Part shown: in pieces, positions 1 to 6,255 of the stretch
How the letters are laid out: every line of letters begins with the position of its first letter
Numbering within the stretch: position 1 is the first letter of the stretch
Source: Firmicutes bacterium UBA5473
GTDB taxonomy: Bacteria; Bacillota; DTU084
Assembly: GCA_002427165.1 (NCBI GenBank)
Contig: DIQB01000004.1
Span: forward strand, 34,463-41,606
Direction: 5' to 3'
DNA: 7,144 bases
Position numbers and translations under genes: made by a program
The notes under the pieces: model-generated
Told to the model about the DNA's origin: nothing
Database searches by the model: none
The model's input: the letters and a program-made list of their open reading frames with translations, nothing else

Positions 1-573
1 GAGGCAAATCTTATTGCCATGGAGCAAAGCTCCCAGAATTTGTCCGGAGAGATCGCCTCAGCGAGAGAGCAGTTCCAAAGGGAGCTGTTGGAAAACAAAG
101 GGCAACTAGCGCAAATAGAGGGGCAGATTTCTCAGGCCCAGGAGATCTCCGAGGCCACCTTCCAACGGCAAGGGGAGATGTTATCCGAGCTTGAAGAGCG
201 TGCAAATACATTGCGCATGCAAAGCCAGGAGTTAGCTTCTCTTACCCAGGCTCTGGAAAAACGCAGTGAGCAGCTAGGTGGGCAGTTGGATCTTACAGCA
301 GCAGCCTTGCACGAGAATGTAAATAAGCTGCAGCTGGATCTGAGCACCACTATGGCCCAACTCCGCTATACTGACAAAAAATTGGATTTAGAAAAACAAG
401 CAACAGCCAAAAGTTTCGATGAGCTCACAGGCAACCTTAAGGCTTTAGAACAGGAGCTTCTGTCCCAACGGGGTGAACTTGCAGGCTATCAGGAACAGAG
501 CAGGAGACGAGGAAAGCTCGGTCTTGCTTTTTCTGCAGTGGCAGTACCCCTCCTGTTGCTTTTCCTCTACTAG
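1..573 (+). CDS. Coiled-coil protein with C-terminal membrane anchor (5'-partial)
   Basis: I do not recognise a family. The frame is open from base 1, and the first ATG (base 19) has no well-placed Shine-Dalgarno site, so the gene probably begins left of the window; 190 codons are visible. About the first 165 visible residues are rich in Glu, Gln, Leu, Ser, Ala and Lys, with Leu and other apolar residues spaced as in heptads and almost no Pro: a long helical coiled coil. A basic patch (RRRGK) is followed by about 18 apolar residues (visible residues 173-190, ending LLLLFLY) at the very C-terminus, so the protein looks tail-anchored with the coil in the cytoplasm. It lies 47 bases before rlmN on the same strand. 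Resemblance to chemoreceptor-type or SMC-like coils is compositional only. A role as envelope scaffold or signalling adaptor would be inference from the neighbours alone. Confidence 0.8.
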   Translation, partial: EANLIAMEQSSQNLSGEIASAREQFQRELLENKGQLAQIEGQISQAQEISEATFQRQGEMLSELEERANTLRMQSQELASLTQALEKRSEQLGGQLDLTAAALHENVNKLQLDLSTTMAQLRYTDKKLDLEKQATAKSFDELTGNLKALEQELLSQRGELAGYQEQSRRRGKLGLAFSAVAVPLLLLFLY

Positions 574-620
574 TATACTTTTCTAGGCCTCTCATACAAT
601 AAAACCAAAAGCTTGAAGGA
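574..620 (+). promoter_or_regulatory. Gap before rlmN with weak promoter-like hexamers
   Basis: This is the only real intergenic gap between the first gene and the rest of the cluster. It contains two -10-like hexamers, TATACT at 574-579 and TACAAT at 595-600, but neither has a good -35 box at 16-18 bases. No stable hairpin with a U-run is visible, so there is no sign of a terminator. Either a weak promoter for rlmN and the downstream genes lies here, or transcription reads through from the upstream gene. Confidence 0.2.
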
Positions 621-621
621 G
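616..621 (+). promoter_or_regulatory. Shine-Dalgarno AAGGAG of rlmN, overlapping the nominal start
   Basis: AAGGAG is a strong ribosome-binding site, but its last G is also the first base of the GTG at 621. That leaves no spacer for initiation there. The next in-frame near-cognate codon is ATC at 630, eight bases after the site. The next in-frame ATG is at 648, too far away for this site. Confidence 0.5.
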
Positions 622-1673
622 TGGATTTTATCCAGGATCTAAGAAGTATGCTGCCCCAAGAACTGGCAGCATGGCTGGTGGCCAGTGGTTACCCAAAATA
701 CAGGGCTAAACAGGTTTTCGGCTGGATCCATAAAACTGGGGTGAGCAGTACCGACGAGATGAGTAATCTCCCGCGAGAGCTGCGCAGTTTTCTCAAGGAT
801 CATAGCTTCCTTACCATAGGTTCTGTGGAAACCCAGCACAAATCAAAGGATGGCTCCAGCAAACTCTTGATTGCTTGGCCAGATGACCAGGTAGTGGAGA
901 CAGTTATCTTGCCCCAACGGGAGCGGTTGTCCCTTTGCCTCTCCACGCAAGTGGGTTGTGCCATGGGCTGCGCTTTTTGTGCAACAGGCAAAGGCGGCTT
1001 TGAGAGGCAGCTTACAAGCAGCGAGATCATAGAGCAGGTACGCCTGGCTGAAAGCGTAGCCCAAAGGCCTGCCACCAATTTAGTCTACATGGGTATGGGT
1101 GAGCCCCTTGCCAACTTTGATCAAACAATTCGTTCCATTGAGTTGTTGAATCATCCTCAAGGGAGAAACCTGGGGATGCGGCACATTACCATCTCAACCT
1201 GCGGCCTTGTTCCCCAGATTGAAAGGCTAGGGGAGCTAGGGTGGCAGCTAGTGCTGGCCATCTCACTCCATGCTGCGCGAGACGATCTGCGCAGTGAGCT
1301 GATGCCAATCAACAAAAAATACCCCCTCGCAAAACTGATCCCCGCATGCAAACGTTATGCCAAAGATACTGGCAGGCGGGTAACTTTTGAATATGCTCTC
1401 ATAGCGGGGGTAAACAATGGTGAGAGAGACGCGAGAGCCTTGGGTAACCTTTTGCAAGGCTGGCTCTGTCATCTGAACCTGATCCCACTCAATCCGGTGC
1501 CGGGTCTGCCCTACAGACCCTGTAGCCCCAGTGAGATTCGGGAGTTTGCCAACAAGATTGAACGCATGGGAATCCCTGTTACAGTACGTGCAAGCTTAGG
1601 CCAAGATGTGGCAGCTGCCTGTGGCCAGCTTGGAGGAGGGAGAGCTGGGGATGAACATTTTAGAAAGAATTGA
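621..1673 (+). CDS. rlmN: Dual-specificity 23S rRNA A2503 / tRNA A37 C2-methyltransferase RlmN
   Basis: This radical SAM enzyme methylates C2 of A2503 in 23S rRNA and of A37 in some tRNAs, which tunes peptidyl-transferase fidelity. Read from GTG 621 it has 350 residues, the usual family length. Seen: an N-terminal accessory domain (about 1-95, with PKYRAKQVFGWIH); the CxxxCxxC iron-sulfur motif at C113, C117, C120; the GEP motif in YMGMGEPLANF at 156-166; and the C-terminal AACGQL with C334. C106 and C334 match the two further catalytic cysteines of E. coli RlmN (C118, C355), C334 being the one that carries the methyl group. Cfr, the related C8 methyltransferase, shares these cysteines, but a housekeeping setting beside the kinase/phosphatase cluster favours RlmN. 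The start is uncertain: GTG 621 abuts its Shine-Dalgarno site, while upstream extension is closed by TAA at 600-602. The 3' end overlaps the next gene by 23 bases. Confidence 0.96.
   Translation: MDFIQDLRSMLPQELAAWLVASGYPKYRAKQVFGWIHKTGVSSTDEMSNLPRELRSFLKDHSFLTIGSVETQHKSKDGSSKLLIAWPDDQVVETVILPQRERLSLCLSTQVGCAMGCAFCATGKGGFERQLTSSEIIEQVRLAESVAQRPATNLVYMGMGEPLANFDQTIRSIELLNHPQGRNLGMRHITISTCGLVPQIERLGELGWQLVLAISLHAARDDLRSELMPINKKYPLAKLIPACKRYAKDTGRRVTFEYALIAGVNNGERDARALGNLLQGWLCHLNLIPLNPVPGLPYRPCSPSEIREFANKIERMGIPVTVRASLGQDVAAACGQLGGGRAGDEHFRKN
1632..1640 (+). promoter_or_regulatory. Shine-Dalgarno GGAGGAGGG deciding the fhaA start
   Basis: This purine-rich site inside the end of rlmN lies 10 bases before ATG 1651. 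It supports that start over the in-frame GTG at 1606, which would lie deeper in rlmN. Confidence 0.6.
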
Positions 1674-2379
1674 AGAGGGTCTAGAAAATCTCTTCGAGGG
1701 GTTCTTCCACAGAAGCAGGAACAAATTGGAGCCTGCAGCCCTGGCCCGCTCTTTGCTTCGCACCATGCAGCGACAAGGCAGACGGGGCGTGGAGAACGTT
1801 TATGTACCAAATTTTTTTCAGGTACAGATTGCCCAAAGCGAATACATAGAGCTTGAGCCTCTGATCCAGTCCCTGAGCGAAGAATGCCAACGCCTGTTGG
1901 CCCGACAAGCCCAGGAGCGGGATTACAGTGCTGTGGGCGCATTTGCAGTTGAAATAAGCCCAAACCCCCAGCTGCTACCTGGGAAATGGGAGGTGGTTAC
2001 CTCTGCCTTTCGCAATGAAACACCTGAGCTTTCGGACGATAATACCAAGCGTTGGCGTCCAGGTGAGCTGACCCCAGCTTTTCAGCTCAGGGTGCTGGCA
2101 GGACCAGATACGGGCACTATTGTCACCTGGCCGGGGGAAAGTATCGCCATCGGCAGGGCAGTGGGCAGGGGCCTGAACCTCACCGATACCAACACCTCCC
2201 GGGAACACGCTCGAATTTTAGAGGCACCAGATGGCTTTTATCTAAAGGATCTGGGCAGCACTAATGGTACCTTTCTCAATGGCAAGAAAATAGAGCAGGA
2301 AAAACTGGTCCCAGGCGATGAGATCCGGGTTGGGGAGAGCATAATTGTTTGGGAGCGAGTGGAATCGTGGAACGCTTAG
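1651..2379 (+). CDS. fhaA: FhaA-like protein: DUF3662 domain plus C-terminal FHA domain
   Basis: A 242-residue soluble adaptor that should read phosphothreonine marks. Residues 1-118 form an FhaA N-terminal (DUF3662) domain, recognisable from the opening MNILERIEEGLENLFEGFF and the following LEPAALARSL helix. A short polar linker (about 120-142) leads to an FHA domain (145-237) with all core residues: GR at 168-169, SREH at 183-186 and GSTNGT at 202-207. By knowledge of Mycobacterium FhaA, whose FHA binds the phosphorylated pseudokinase domain of MviN, the role is to link the kinase to lipid II export and peptidoglycan synthesis; the partner here is inferred. Mycobacterial FhaA is about twice as long because of a long linker; this is the compact form. 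ATG 1651 was chosen because it starts at the conserved domain and has a good ribosome-binding site. The gene overlaps rlmN by 23 bases and the next gene by 13. Confidence 0.9.
   Translation: MNILERIEEGLENLFEGFFHRSRNKLEPAALARSLLRTMQRQGRRGVENVYVPNFFQVQIAQSEYIELEPLIQSLSEECQRLLARQAQERDYSAVGAFAVEISPNPQLLPGKWEVVTSAFRNETPELSDDNTKRWRPGELTPAFQLRVLAGPDTGTIVTWPGESIAIGRAVGRGLNLTDTNTSREHARILEAPDGFYLKDLGSTNGTFLNGKKIEQEKLVPGDEIRVGESIIVWERVESWNA
2351..2355 (+). promoter_or_regulatory. Shine-Dalgarno GGGAG deciding the fhaB start
   Basis: GGGAG lies 11 bases before GTG 2367, within the end of fhaA. It makes GTG 2367 a better start than the in-frame TTG at 2349, which would add six non-conserved residues ahead of the membrane helix. 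Confidence 0.45.
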
Positions 2380-2828
2380 CAACATTATTGGGTTTATTAG
2401 TTACCATAGGTCGCTATCTGTTCCTTTTTTTACTTTACCGCTTCCTGTGGCAGATCTTTGAGGCCACAAATTTGCAGCTGGAGCCCAAAGTTTCAGGGGA
2501 TATTTTCCTTGTGGTGACGGATCTGAGTGATCCCGACAGATCCCAACGCTACGTTTTTCAAAGTGAGTTGACAGTGGGCCGGGATCCGGAAAATAAGGTG
2601 ATCTTGGCAGATCCTTATGCTGCAGGCCGGCATCTGCGCCTTTGGCGACAAGGCGAGCAGTTTTTTCTGAAGGATTTGAACACAACTTCAGGTACTTTGC
2701 TAGATGGCAGGCCAGTTCAGAGGGAAGAACCTGTTGCATTTACACCCGGCGAGAAAATTATGATCGGCACAACGCAGTTATGCTTGGAAAAAGCTGAAGC
2801 GCGTTCGCTGGACCGAGGAGGAGAATAA
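2367..2828 (+). CDS. fhaB: Membrane-anchored FHA-domain protein (FhaB/FipA-like) with atypical phosphothreonine site
   Basis: A 153-residue protein with one N-terminal transmembrane helix (about 7-30, rich in Leu and Phe) followed by a cytoplasmic FHA domain (about 45-143). In the actinobacterial cluster this slot is FhaB/FipA, linked to the divisome; function here is inferred from position and domain order. The FHA fold is clear (LTVGRDPEN at 68-76, FFLKDL at 99-104, PGEKIMIG at 127-134), and the key Arg is kept (R72). However, the usual SxxH reads AGRH (86-89), so the Ser is Ala; the usual GSTNGT reads NTTSGT (105-110), so the ligand-contacting Asn is Ser; and the following NG is DG (113-114). 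Phosphothreonine binding may be weak or lost. GTG 2367 is preferred because it begins just before the helix. The stop overlaps the next ATG by one base (TAATG). Confidence 0.88.
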   Translation: MERLATLLGLLVTIGRYLFLFLLYRFLWQIFEATNLQLEPKVSGDIFLVVTDLSDPDRSQRYVFQSELTVGRDPENKVILADPYAAGRHLRLWRQGEQFFLKDLNTTSGTLLDGRPVQREEPVAFTPGEKIMIGTTQLCLEKAEARSLDRGGE

Positions 2829-3613
2829 TGCTCTCTGTAGGAGTCAAAAGCGATAAAGGGAAAGTACGGCAGCGCAATGAGGATTCCTACTGCGCCCGTG
2901 ACAACCTTTTTGCAGTGGCAGATGGGCTAGGAGGGCACCTGGCAGGAGAGGTGGCAAGCAAGCTTGCCATCGATGAGCTGGTGCGCGGCATAGAGGAAAA
3001 TCCGCTACCGGGGCTGGAGGAGTTTGAGAAAATATTTCATCAGGCAAACAGGCAGATCTGCCAGCTAGCAGAGGCCAATCCCCAGTATCATGGTATGGGC
3101 ACAACCCTTACCGCTATTCAGATCCTGGAAGACAGGGTCCTGTTGGGCCACGTTGGGGATAGCCGCGCCTATCTTTATCGTGGTGGCGAGCTGTGCCAAC
3201 TTACCGTTGATCATTCCTTGTCTGGGGAGCTATATCGGAAAGGTGAGCTTTCAGAGCAGGAAGCAGAACATCATCCCCAAAAACATGTTCTCACCCGGGC
3301 TTTGGGAACCTTTCAAGAGGTTGACGTGGATACATCCAGCTTCCGCTTAGGCGTAGGGGATCTCCTGCTACTTTGCACAGATGGTCTCCATGGGAAGGTA
3401 TCGGGAGAGGAACTGAGCGCAATCTTAGCGGAGAGGGACGATCCCCAAATTACAGCGGAGAGGCTTGTAGAGGCAGCTCTGGCAAAAGGTGGCCAGGATA
3501 ATATCACTGTAATCGTGATCAAAAACGATGAGGACGAACTGGTGGATTATGAGTTCTCTTTGGAGCTAGATGAGATTTTAGAGAAGTTCCAGACCCCAAT
3601 AGGAGTTAGCTGA
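2828..3613 (+). CDS. prpC: Stp1/PrpC/PstP-type PP2C serine/threonine phosphatase
   Basis: A soluble metal-dependent phosphatase of 261 residues that should reverse phosphorylation by the kinase encoded downstream. PP2C motifs appear in order: RQRNEDS (14-20), ADGLGGH (31-37, Met of the usual DGMGGH replaced by Leu), GMGTTL (89-94), GHVGDSRAYL (107-116), DHS (128-130), HVLTRALG (153-160), CTDGL (183-187) and GGQDNITV (221-228). Metal-binding acidic residues by family knowledge are D32, D111, D185 and D224. Membrane segments are absent; M. tuberculosis PstP has an extra transmembrane and extracellular part that this protein lacks, so it resembles Bacillus PrpC. About 30 residues follow the catalytic core (from 232), beginning with a strongly acidic stretch. 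ATG 2828 overlaps the fhaB stop and sits after a GAGGAGGAG site (2815-2823), indicating translational coupling. Confidence 0.96.
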   Translation: MLSVGVKSDKGKVRQRNEDSYCARDNLFAVADGLGGHLAGEVASKLAIDELVRGIEENPLPGLEEFEKIFHQANRQICQLAEANPQYHGMGTTLTAIQILEDRVLLGHVGDSRAYLYRGGELCQLTVDHSLSGELYRKGELSEQEAEHHPQKHVLTRALGTFQEVDVDTSSFRLGVGDLLLLCTDGLHGKVSGEELSAILAERDDPQITAERLVEAALAKGGQDNITVIVIKNDEDELVDYEFSLELDEILEKFQTPIGVS

Positions 3614-3615
3614 GT

Positions 3616-4836
3616 ATGTGGATCACATTGGGTGGTGCAGCCATGGTGGGGGTGGCGGTGGTTAATCGCACACAGAACCTACCTCCAGGGGAGATGCTCT
3701 ATGGTCCCCTGCTCCTAGTGGCCTTTCTTTTTGGTTCTCTCCTTTTGGGGGGGAAGCGAGATCGAATTTTATTGGCTGCGACCTATTTTCTTACCACAGT
3801 GGGTTTCGTGGAGATCTACAGACTGAGGCCAGATCTTGCAGCAAAGCAGTTGGGTTGGATCGCCCTTGGCGTTTTCGTGATGGCACTAGCAAGCCGTCTC
3901 CTCTCCAGCTACAGGTGGGTGGAGCGCTTCAAGTATCTGCTAGGCACAAGCGCTCTAGGGCTCCTTGCCATCACAATCATCTTTGGCAGGGAGGTTGGTG
4001 GTGCTAAAGCGTGGCTGAGGGTGGGGAGCTGGCAATTTGAGCCAGTTGAGATCGTGAAAGTGCTCTTGGTGCTTTTTTTAGCAGGGTACCTCCAGGAGAA
4101 CGTGCTGCGAGCGAAAGCCGGTAAAAATCGACTTCCTCCTAGCTGGGCAGCCTGGGGACCTGTGCTTTTGATGTGGGGTCTTTCTATTTTGCTCCTGTTC
4201 TTGCAGCGGGATCTAGGGGCAGCTTTACTTTTAATAGGTATCTTCACAGCCATGCTTTATCTGGCAACAGGGCACGGGCTGCTTGTGGGAGCTAGTCTTG
4301 TTTTTTCCGGCTTTGCAGCGGTGGTCTCTAGCCTAATTTTTCCCCATGTGCGCACTAGGGTCCAAATCTGGCTCAACCCCTGGGCCCAGATCTCAGGTGG
4401 CGGTTACCAAATTGCCCAGGCCCTGTTTGCCCTGGCCTCTGGCGGCCTTACAGGTAGAGGCCTGGCTGTTGGCTATCCCCAGTTCGTGCCAGCAGCACAT
4501 ACAGATTTTATCTTCGTGGCCATCGCAGAAGAATTAGGGCTTTTGGGTGCAGTGGCAGTTCTCTGTGCTTTTCTTTTTCTGGTGGCCCGGGGCTGGCAGC
4601 TGGCTTTGGAAAAAGAGGATCGCTTGGGCTTTCTCTTGGTTGCAGGGCTCGTAAGCATTTTGGCGATCCAGGCTCTGATCATCGTAGGAGGCACCATCCG
4701 TGTGATTCCCCTCACAGGCATCACGCTTCCCTTTGTGAGCTATGGTGGCAGCTCCCTTGTGAGCAACTATTTTGTCATCGGGCTGATTTGTGCTATTTCC
4801 AGTCTCCCTGGGAAAGTTGCGGAAGGAATTAGTTAA
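3616..4836 (+). CDS. FtsW/RodA/SpoVE-family (SEDS) peptidoglycan glycosyltransferase
   Basis: An integral membrane protein of 406 residues that polymerises lipid II into glycan strands together with a class B PBP, here encoded next door. Signature parts: GAKAWLRVG (129-137) followed by FEPVEIVK (141-148); NPWAQISGGGYQ (254-265); SGGLTGRGL (275-283); AHTDFIF (294-300), whose D297 matches the essential Asp of E. coli FtsW and RodA; and PFVSYGGSS (372-380). By eye there are about 12 hydrophobic segments. Two of them (3-16 and 29-45) precede the helix at 51-66 that aligns with TM1 of classical 10-helix SEDS proteins, an arrangement like actinobacterial RodA. It cannot be assigned to elongation (RodA), division (FtsW) or sporulation (SpoVE) from sequence; position matches rodA of the actinobacterial cluster. 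ATG 3616 lies 10 bases after AGGAG (3601-3605), and an in-frame TAG at 3607 excludes a longer protein. Confidence 0.94.
   Translation: MWITLGGAAMVGVAVVNRTQNLPPGEMLYGPLLLVAFLFGSLLLGGKRDRILLAATYFLTTVGFVEIYRLRPDLAAKQLGWIALGVFVMALASRLLSSYRWVERFKYLLGTSALGLLAITIIFGREVGGAKAWLRVGSWQFEPVEIVKVLLVLFLAGYLQENVLRAKAGKNRLPPSWAAWGPVLLMWGLSILLLFLQRDLGAALLLIGIFTAMLYLATGHGLLVGASLVFSGFAAVVSSLIFPHVRTRVQIWLNPWAQISGGGYQIAQALFALASGGLTGRGLAVGYPQFVPAAHTDFIFVAIAEELGLLGAVAVLCAFLFLVARGWQLALEKEDRLGFLLVAGLVSILAIQALIIVGGTIRVIPLTGITLPFVSYGGSSLVSNYFVIGLICAISSLPGKVAEGIS
4821..4828 (+). promoter_or_regulatory. Shine-Dalgarno GGAAGGAA deciding the pbpA start
   Basis: This site inside the end of the SEDS gene lies 9 bases before ATG 4838. 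It supports that start over the in-frame ATG at 4790, which would overlap the SEDS gene and add 16 residues before the membrane helix. Confidence 0.6.
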
Positions 4837-4837
4837 G

Positions 4838-6238
4838 ATGAAAGCGAGCCTGAAAAAATTATTTTTCCTTTTCCGCTTAGGGCTAGTTGTGCTCATCGGT
4901 GCCCTCACCTACTGGCAGATCATCGTAGGGCCCAAGGTCGCAAGCAAGCCTGAAAACCCTAGGATCTCAGCCCAGGAGGCAAAGCTCATTCGCGGAAAAA
5001 TTCTCGATCGCAGAGGCAAGGTAATCAGCTCCCAAGAGGAAGGTGTGCGAGTTTACCTGGGTCCCGCTGCCCTGGCACCTCTTGTGGGCTATACTTCAGG
5101 GAAGAGGGGCAGGAGCGGTCTTGAGGCAACATTTGGTCACGAACTATTGGGTCAGCTACCGGCTCAGCGGTTAACAAATATTAAGCGCCGCATCTTGGGC
5201 CAGGAGCCCCAGGGCAGCGATGTTTGTCTCACGATAGACCTTCGCCTTGTGGAGGCTGCAGCAAACGCTCTGGGGGGCCGCCGGGGCGCTGTGGTGGGGG
5301 TTCATGTACAGACAGGGGAGATCTTGGTTCTGGCCACAAGCCCAGGCTTTGATCCCAACCGGATTGGGGAGAATTGGGAGAAGCTCGCCGGAGACAAGGC
5401 AAGCCCCCTTCTCAATCGGCCCCTACAGGGCCTCTACCCGCCAGGGTCCACGTTCAAGCTTTTGGTGGCATTGGGAGTGCTCCATTGGAACCTGGTTGGG
5501 GCTGATGAGCGTTTTTATTGCCCCGGTAAGATTGAGATAGAGGGAAAAAGCATTGAGTGTTTCCATGGCAAAAGGCACGGCTGGATCACTTTGGAGGAGG
5601 CGATGGCAGTCTCCTGCAATGTGACCTTTGTTAGGCTTGCACAGCGGCTGGGCAAAGCGAGACTCTATAAACTGGCTCAGATGCTAAGCCTGGAGCGAAG
5701 GCCACTGTTGGGCGTGCCCACAAGCCAAACTCGTCTCCCAGCGCAGGCGGGGAGGGGCAGCTCCACTGTGCCCCAGCTGGCAATTGGTCAGGGTTCGCTT
5801 TTAGTGACTCCTGTGCAGATGGCCATGCTTACGGCAGCCATAGCCAATGGCGGTACTGTCCGCTCGCCCTACCTCCTCTACCAGGCCAAAAGTGGCGATG
5901 TTGCCCTCTTGCGAGGCAAGAGCAGTTGGCAGCAGGAAATGTCCTCCGCGGCTTTCGCGCCACTACGTAAGTATTTAGAGGCTGCTGTGGAGAGAGGAAC
6001 AGGGAAAGCTGCCAAGGTAGCGGGGCTTCGGGTAGCTGGGAAAACCGGCACTGCAGAGAACCCCCACGGAAGGCCCCACGCTTGGTTTGTTGGCTTTGCA
6101 CCAGCGGCTAGGCCTGTTTTGGCCCTGGCTGTGGTGGTGGAAAATGCAGGGGAGGGCGGAAAGTGGGCAGCGCCTGTGGCTGGAGCAGTATTCAAAGCTG
6201 CTAAGGAAAGTGGGTATTTTTCCCACGCTGAATATTGA
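4838..6238 (+). CDS. pbpA: Class B penicillin-binding protein (PbpA-like transpeptidase)
   Basis: A 466-residue D,D-transpeptidase that cross-links peptidoglycan outside the membrane, presumably partnering the SEDS polymerase encoded just upstream. It has a short basic cytoplasmic tail, one transmembrane anchor (about 8-30), a class B N-terminal motif (LIRGKILDRRGKVI, 50-63) and the transpeptidase domain (about 145-455). Catalytic motifs are complete: SxxK as S204-T-F-K207, SxN as S259-C-N261, and K402-T-G404, followed by HAWFVGFAP (414-422). The nucleophile is S204. It lacks the long N-terminal pedestal of PBP2/PBP3-type enzymes: only about 90 residues lie between the anchor and the catalytic domain, as in mycobacterial PbpA (about 490 residues). 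No PASTA repeats are visible. The C-terminus is short, ending after the last core helix. The gene begins one base after the SEDS stop, so the two are likely made in step. Confidence 0.94.
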   Translation: MKASLKKLFFLFRLGLVVLIGALTYWQIIVGPKVASKPENPRISAQEAKLIRGKILDRRGKVISSQEEGVRVYLGPAALAPLVGYTSGKRGRSGLEATFGHELLGQLPAQRLTNIKRRILGQEPQGSDVCLTIDLRLVEAAANALGGRRGAVVGVHVQTGEILVLATSPGFDPNRIGENWEKLAGDKASPLLNRPLQGLYPPGSTFKLLVALGVLHWNLVGADERFYCPGKIEIEGKSIECFHGKRHGWITLEEAMAVSCNVTFVRLAQRLGKARLYKLAQMLSLERRPLLGVPTSQTRLPAQAGRGSSTVPQLAIGQGSLLVTPVQMAMLTAAIANGGTVRSPYLLYQAKSGDVALLRGKSSWQQEMSSAAFAPLRKYLEAAVERGTGKAAKVAGLRVAGKTGTAENPHGRPHAWFVGFAPAARPVLALAVVVENAGEGGKWAAPVAGAVFKAAKESGYFSHAEY

Positions 6239-6247
6239 GGGAAGGGG
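6238..6247 (+). promoter_or_regulatory. Shine-Dalgarno AGGGAAGGGG of the kinase gene
   Basis: This purine-rich site lies eight bases before GTG 6256 and overlaps the last base of the pbpA stop codon. It supports the GTG start; an in-frame TGA at 6229-6231 rules out a much longer protein. Confidence 0.55.
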
Positions 6248-6255
6248 AAAAGCAC

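Noticed and set aside
574..620. Terminator between the coiled-coil gene and rlmN
   Set aside because: Only short palindromes (AGGCCT, AAGCTT) are present. No GC-rich stem is followed by a U-run.
811..821. 11-base match TTACCATAGGT repeated at 2401-2411
   Set aside because: Both copies lie inside coding sequence, the flanks do not match, and no further copies were seen; chance is the likely explanation.
1606..1650. Longer FhaA-like protein starting at GTG 1606
   Set aside because: The extra 15 residues translate the other frame of the conserved rlmN catalytic end. The DUF3662 domain begins at ATG 1651, which has its own ribosome-binding site.
1511..1963. 150-codon open frame on the minus strand across the rlmN/fhaA junction
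   Set aside because: It lies antisense to two well-supported genes. Its translation is rich in Pro, Cys and Ser with no recognisable domain, and it has no convincing ribosome-binding site.
3631..3662. G-rich stretch at the start of the SEDS gene as a possible G-quadruplex
   Set aside because: The G-runs are mostly two bases long and encode the Gly/Val-rich first helix. The composition is explained by the protein.
4790..4837. Longer PbpA starting at ATG 4790
   Set aside because: It would overlap the SEDS gene by 47 bases and add 16 residues before the basic tail and membrane helix. ATG 4838 has a well-spaced GGAAGGAA and follows the SEDS stop by one base.
4534..4908. 124-codon open frame on the minus strand opposite the SEDS gene and pbpA start
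   Set aside because: It is antisense to conserved coding sequence and has no recognisable motif or start signal.
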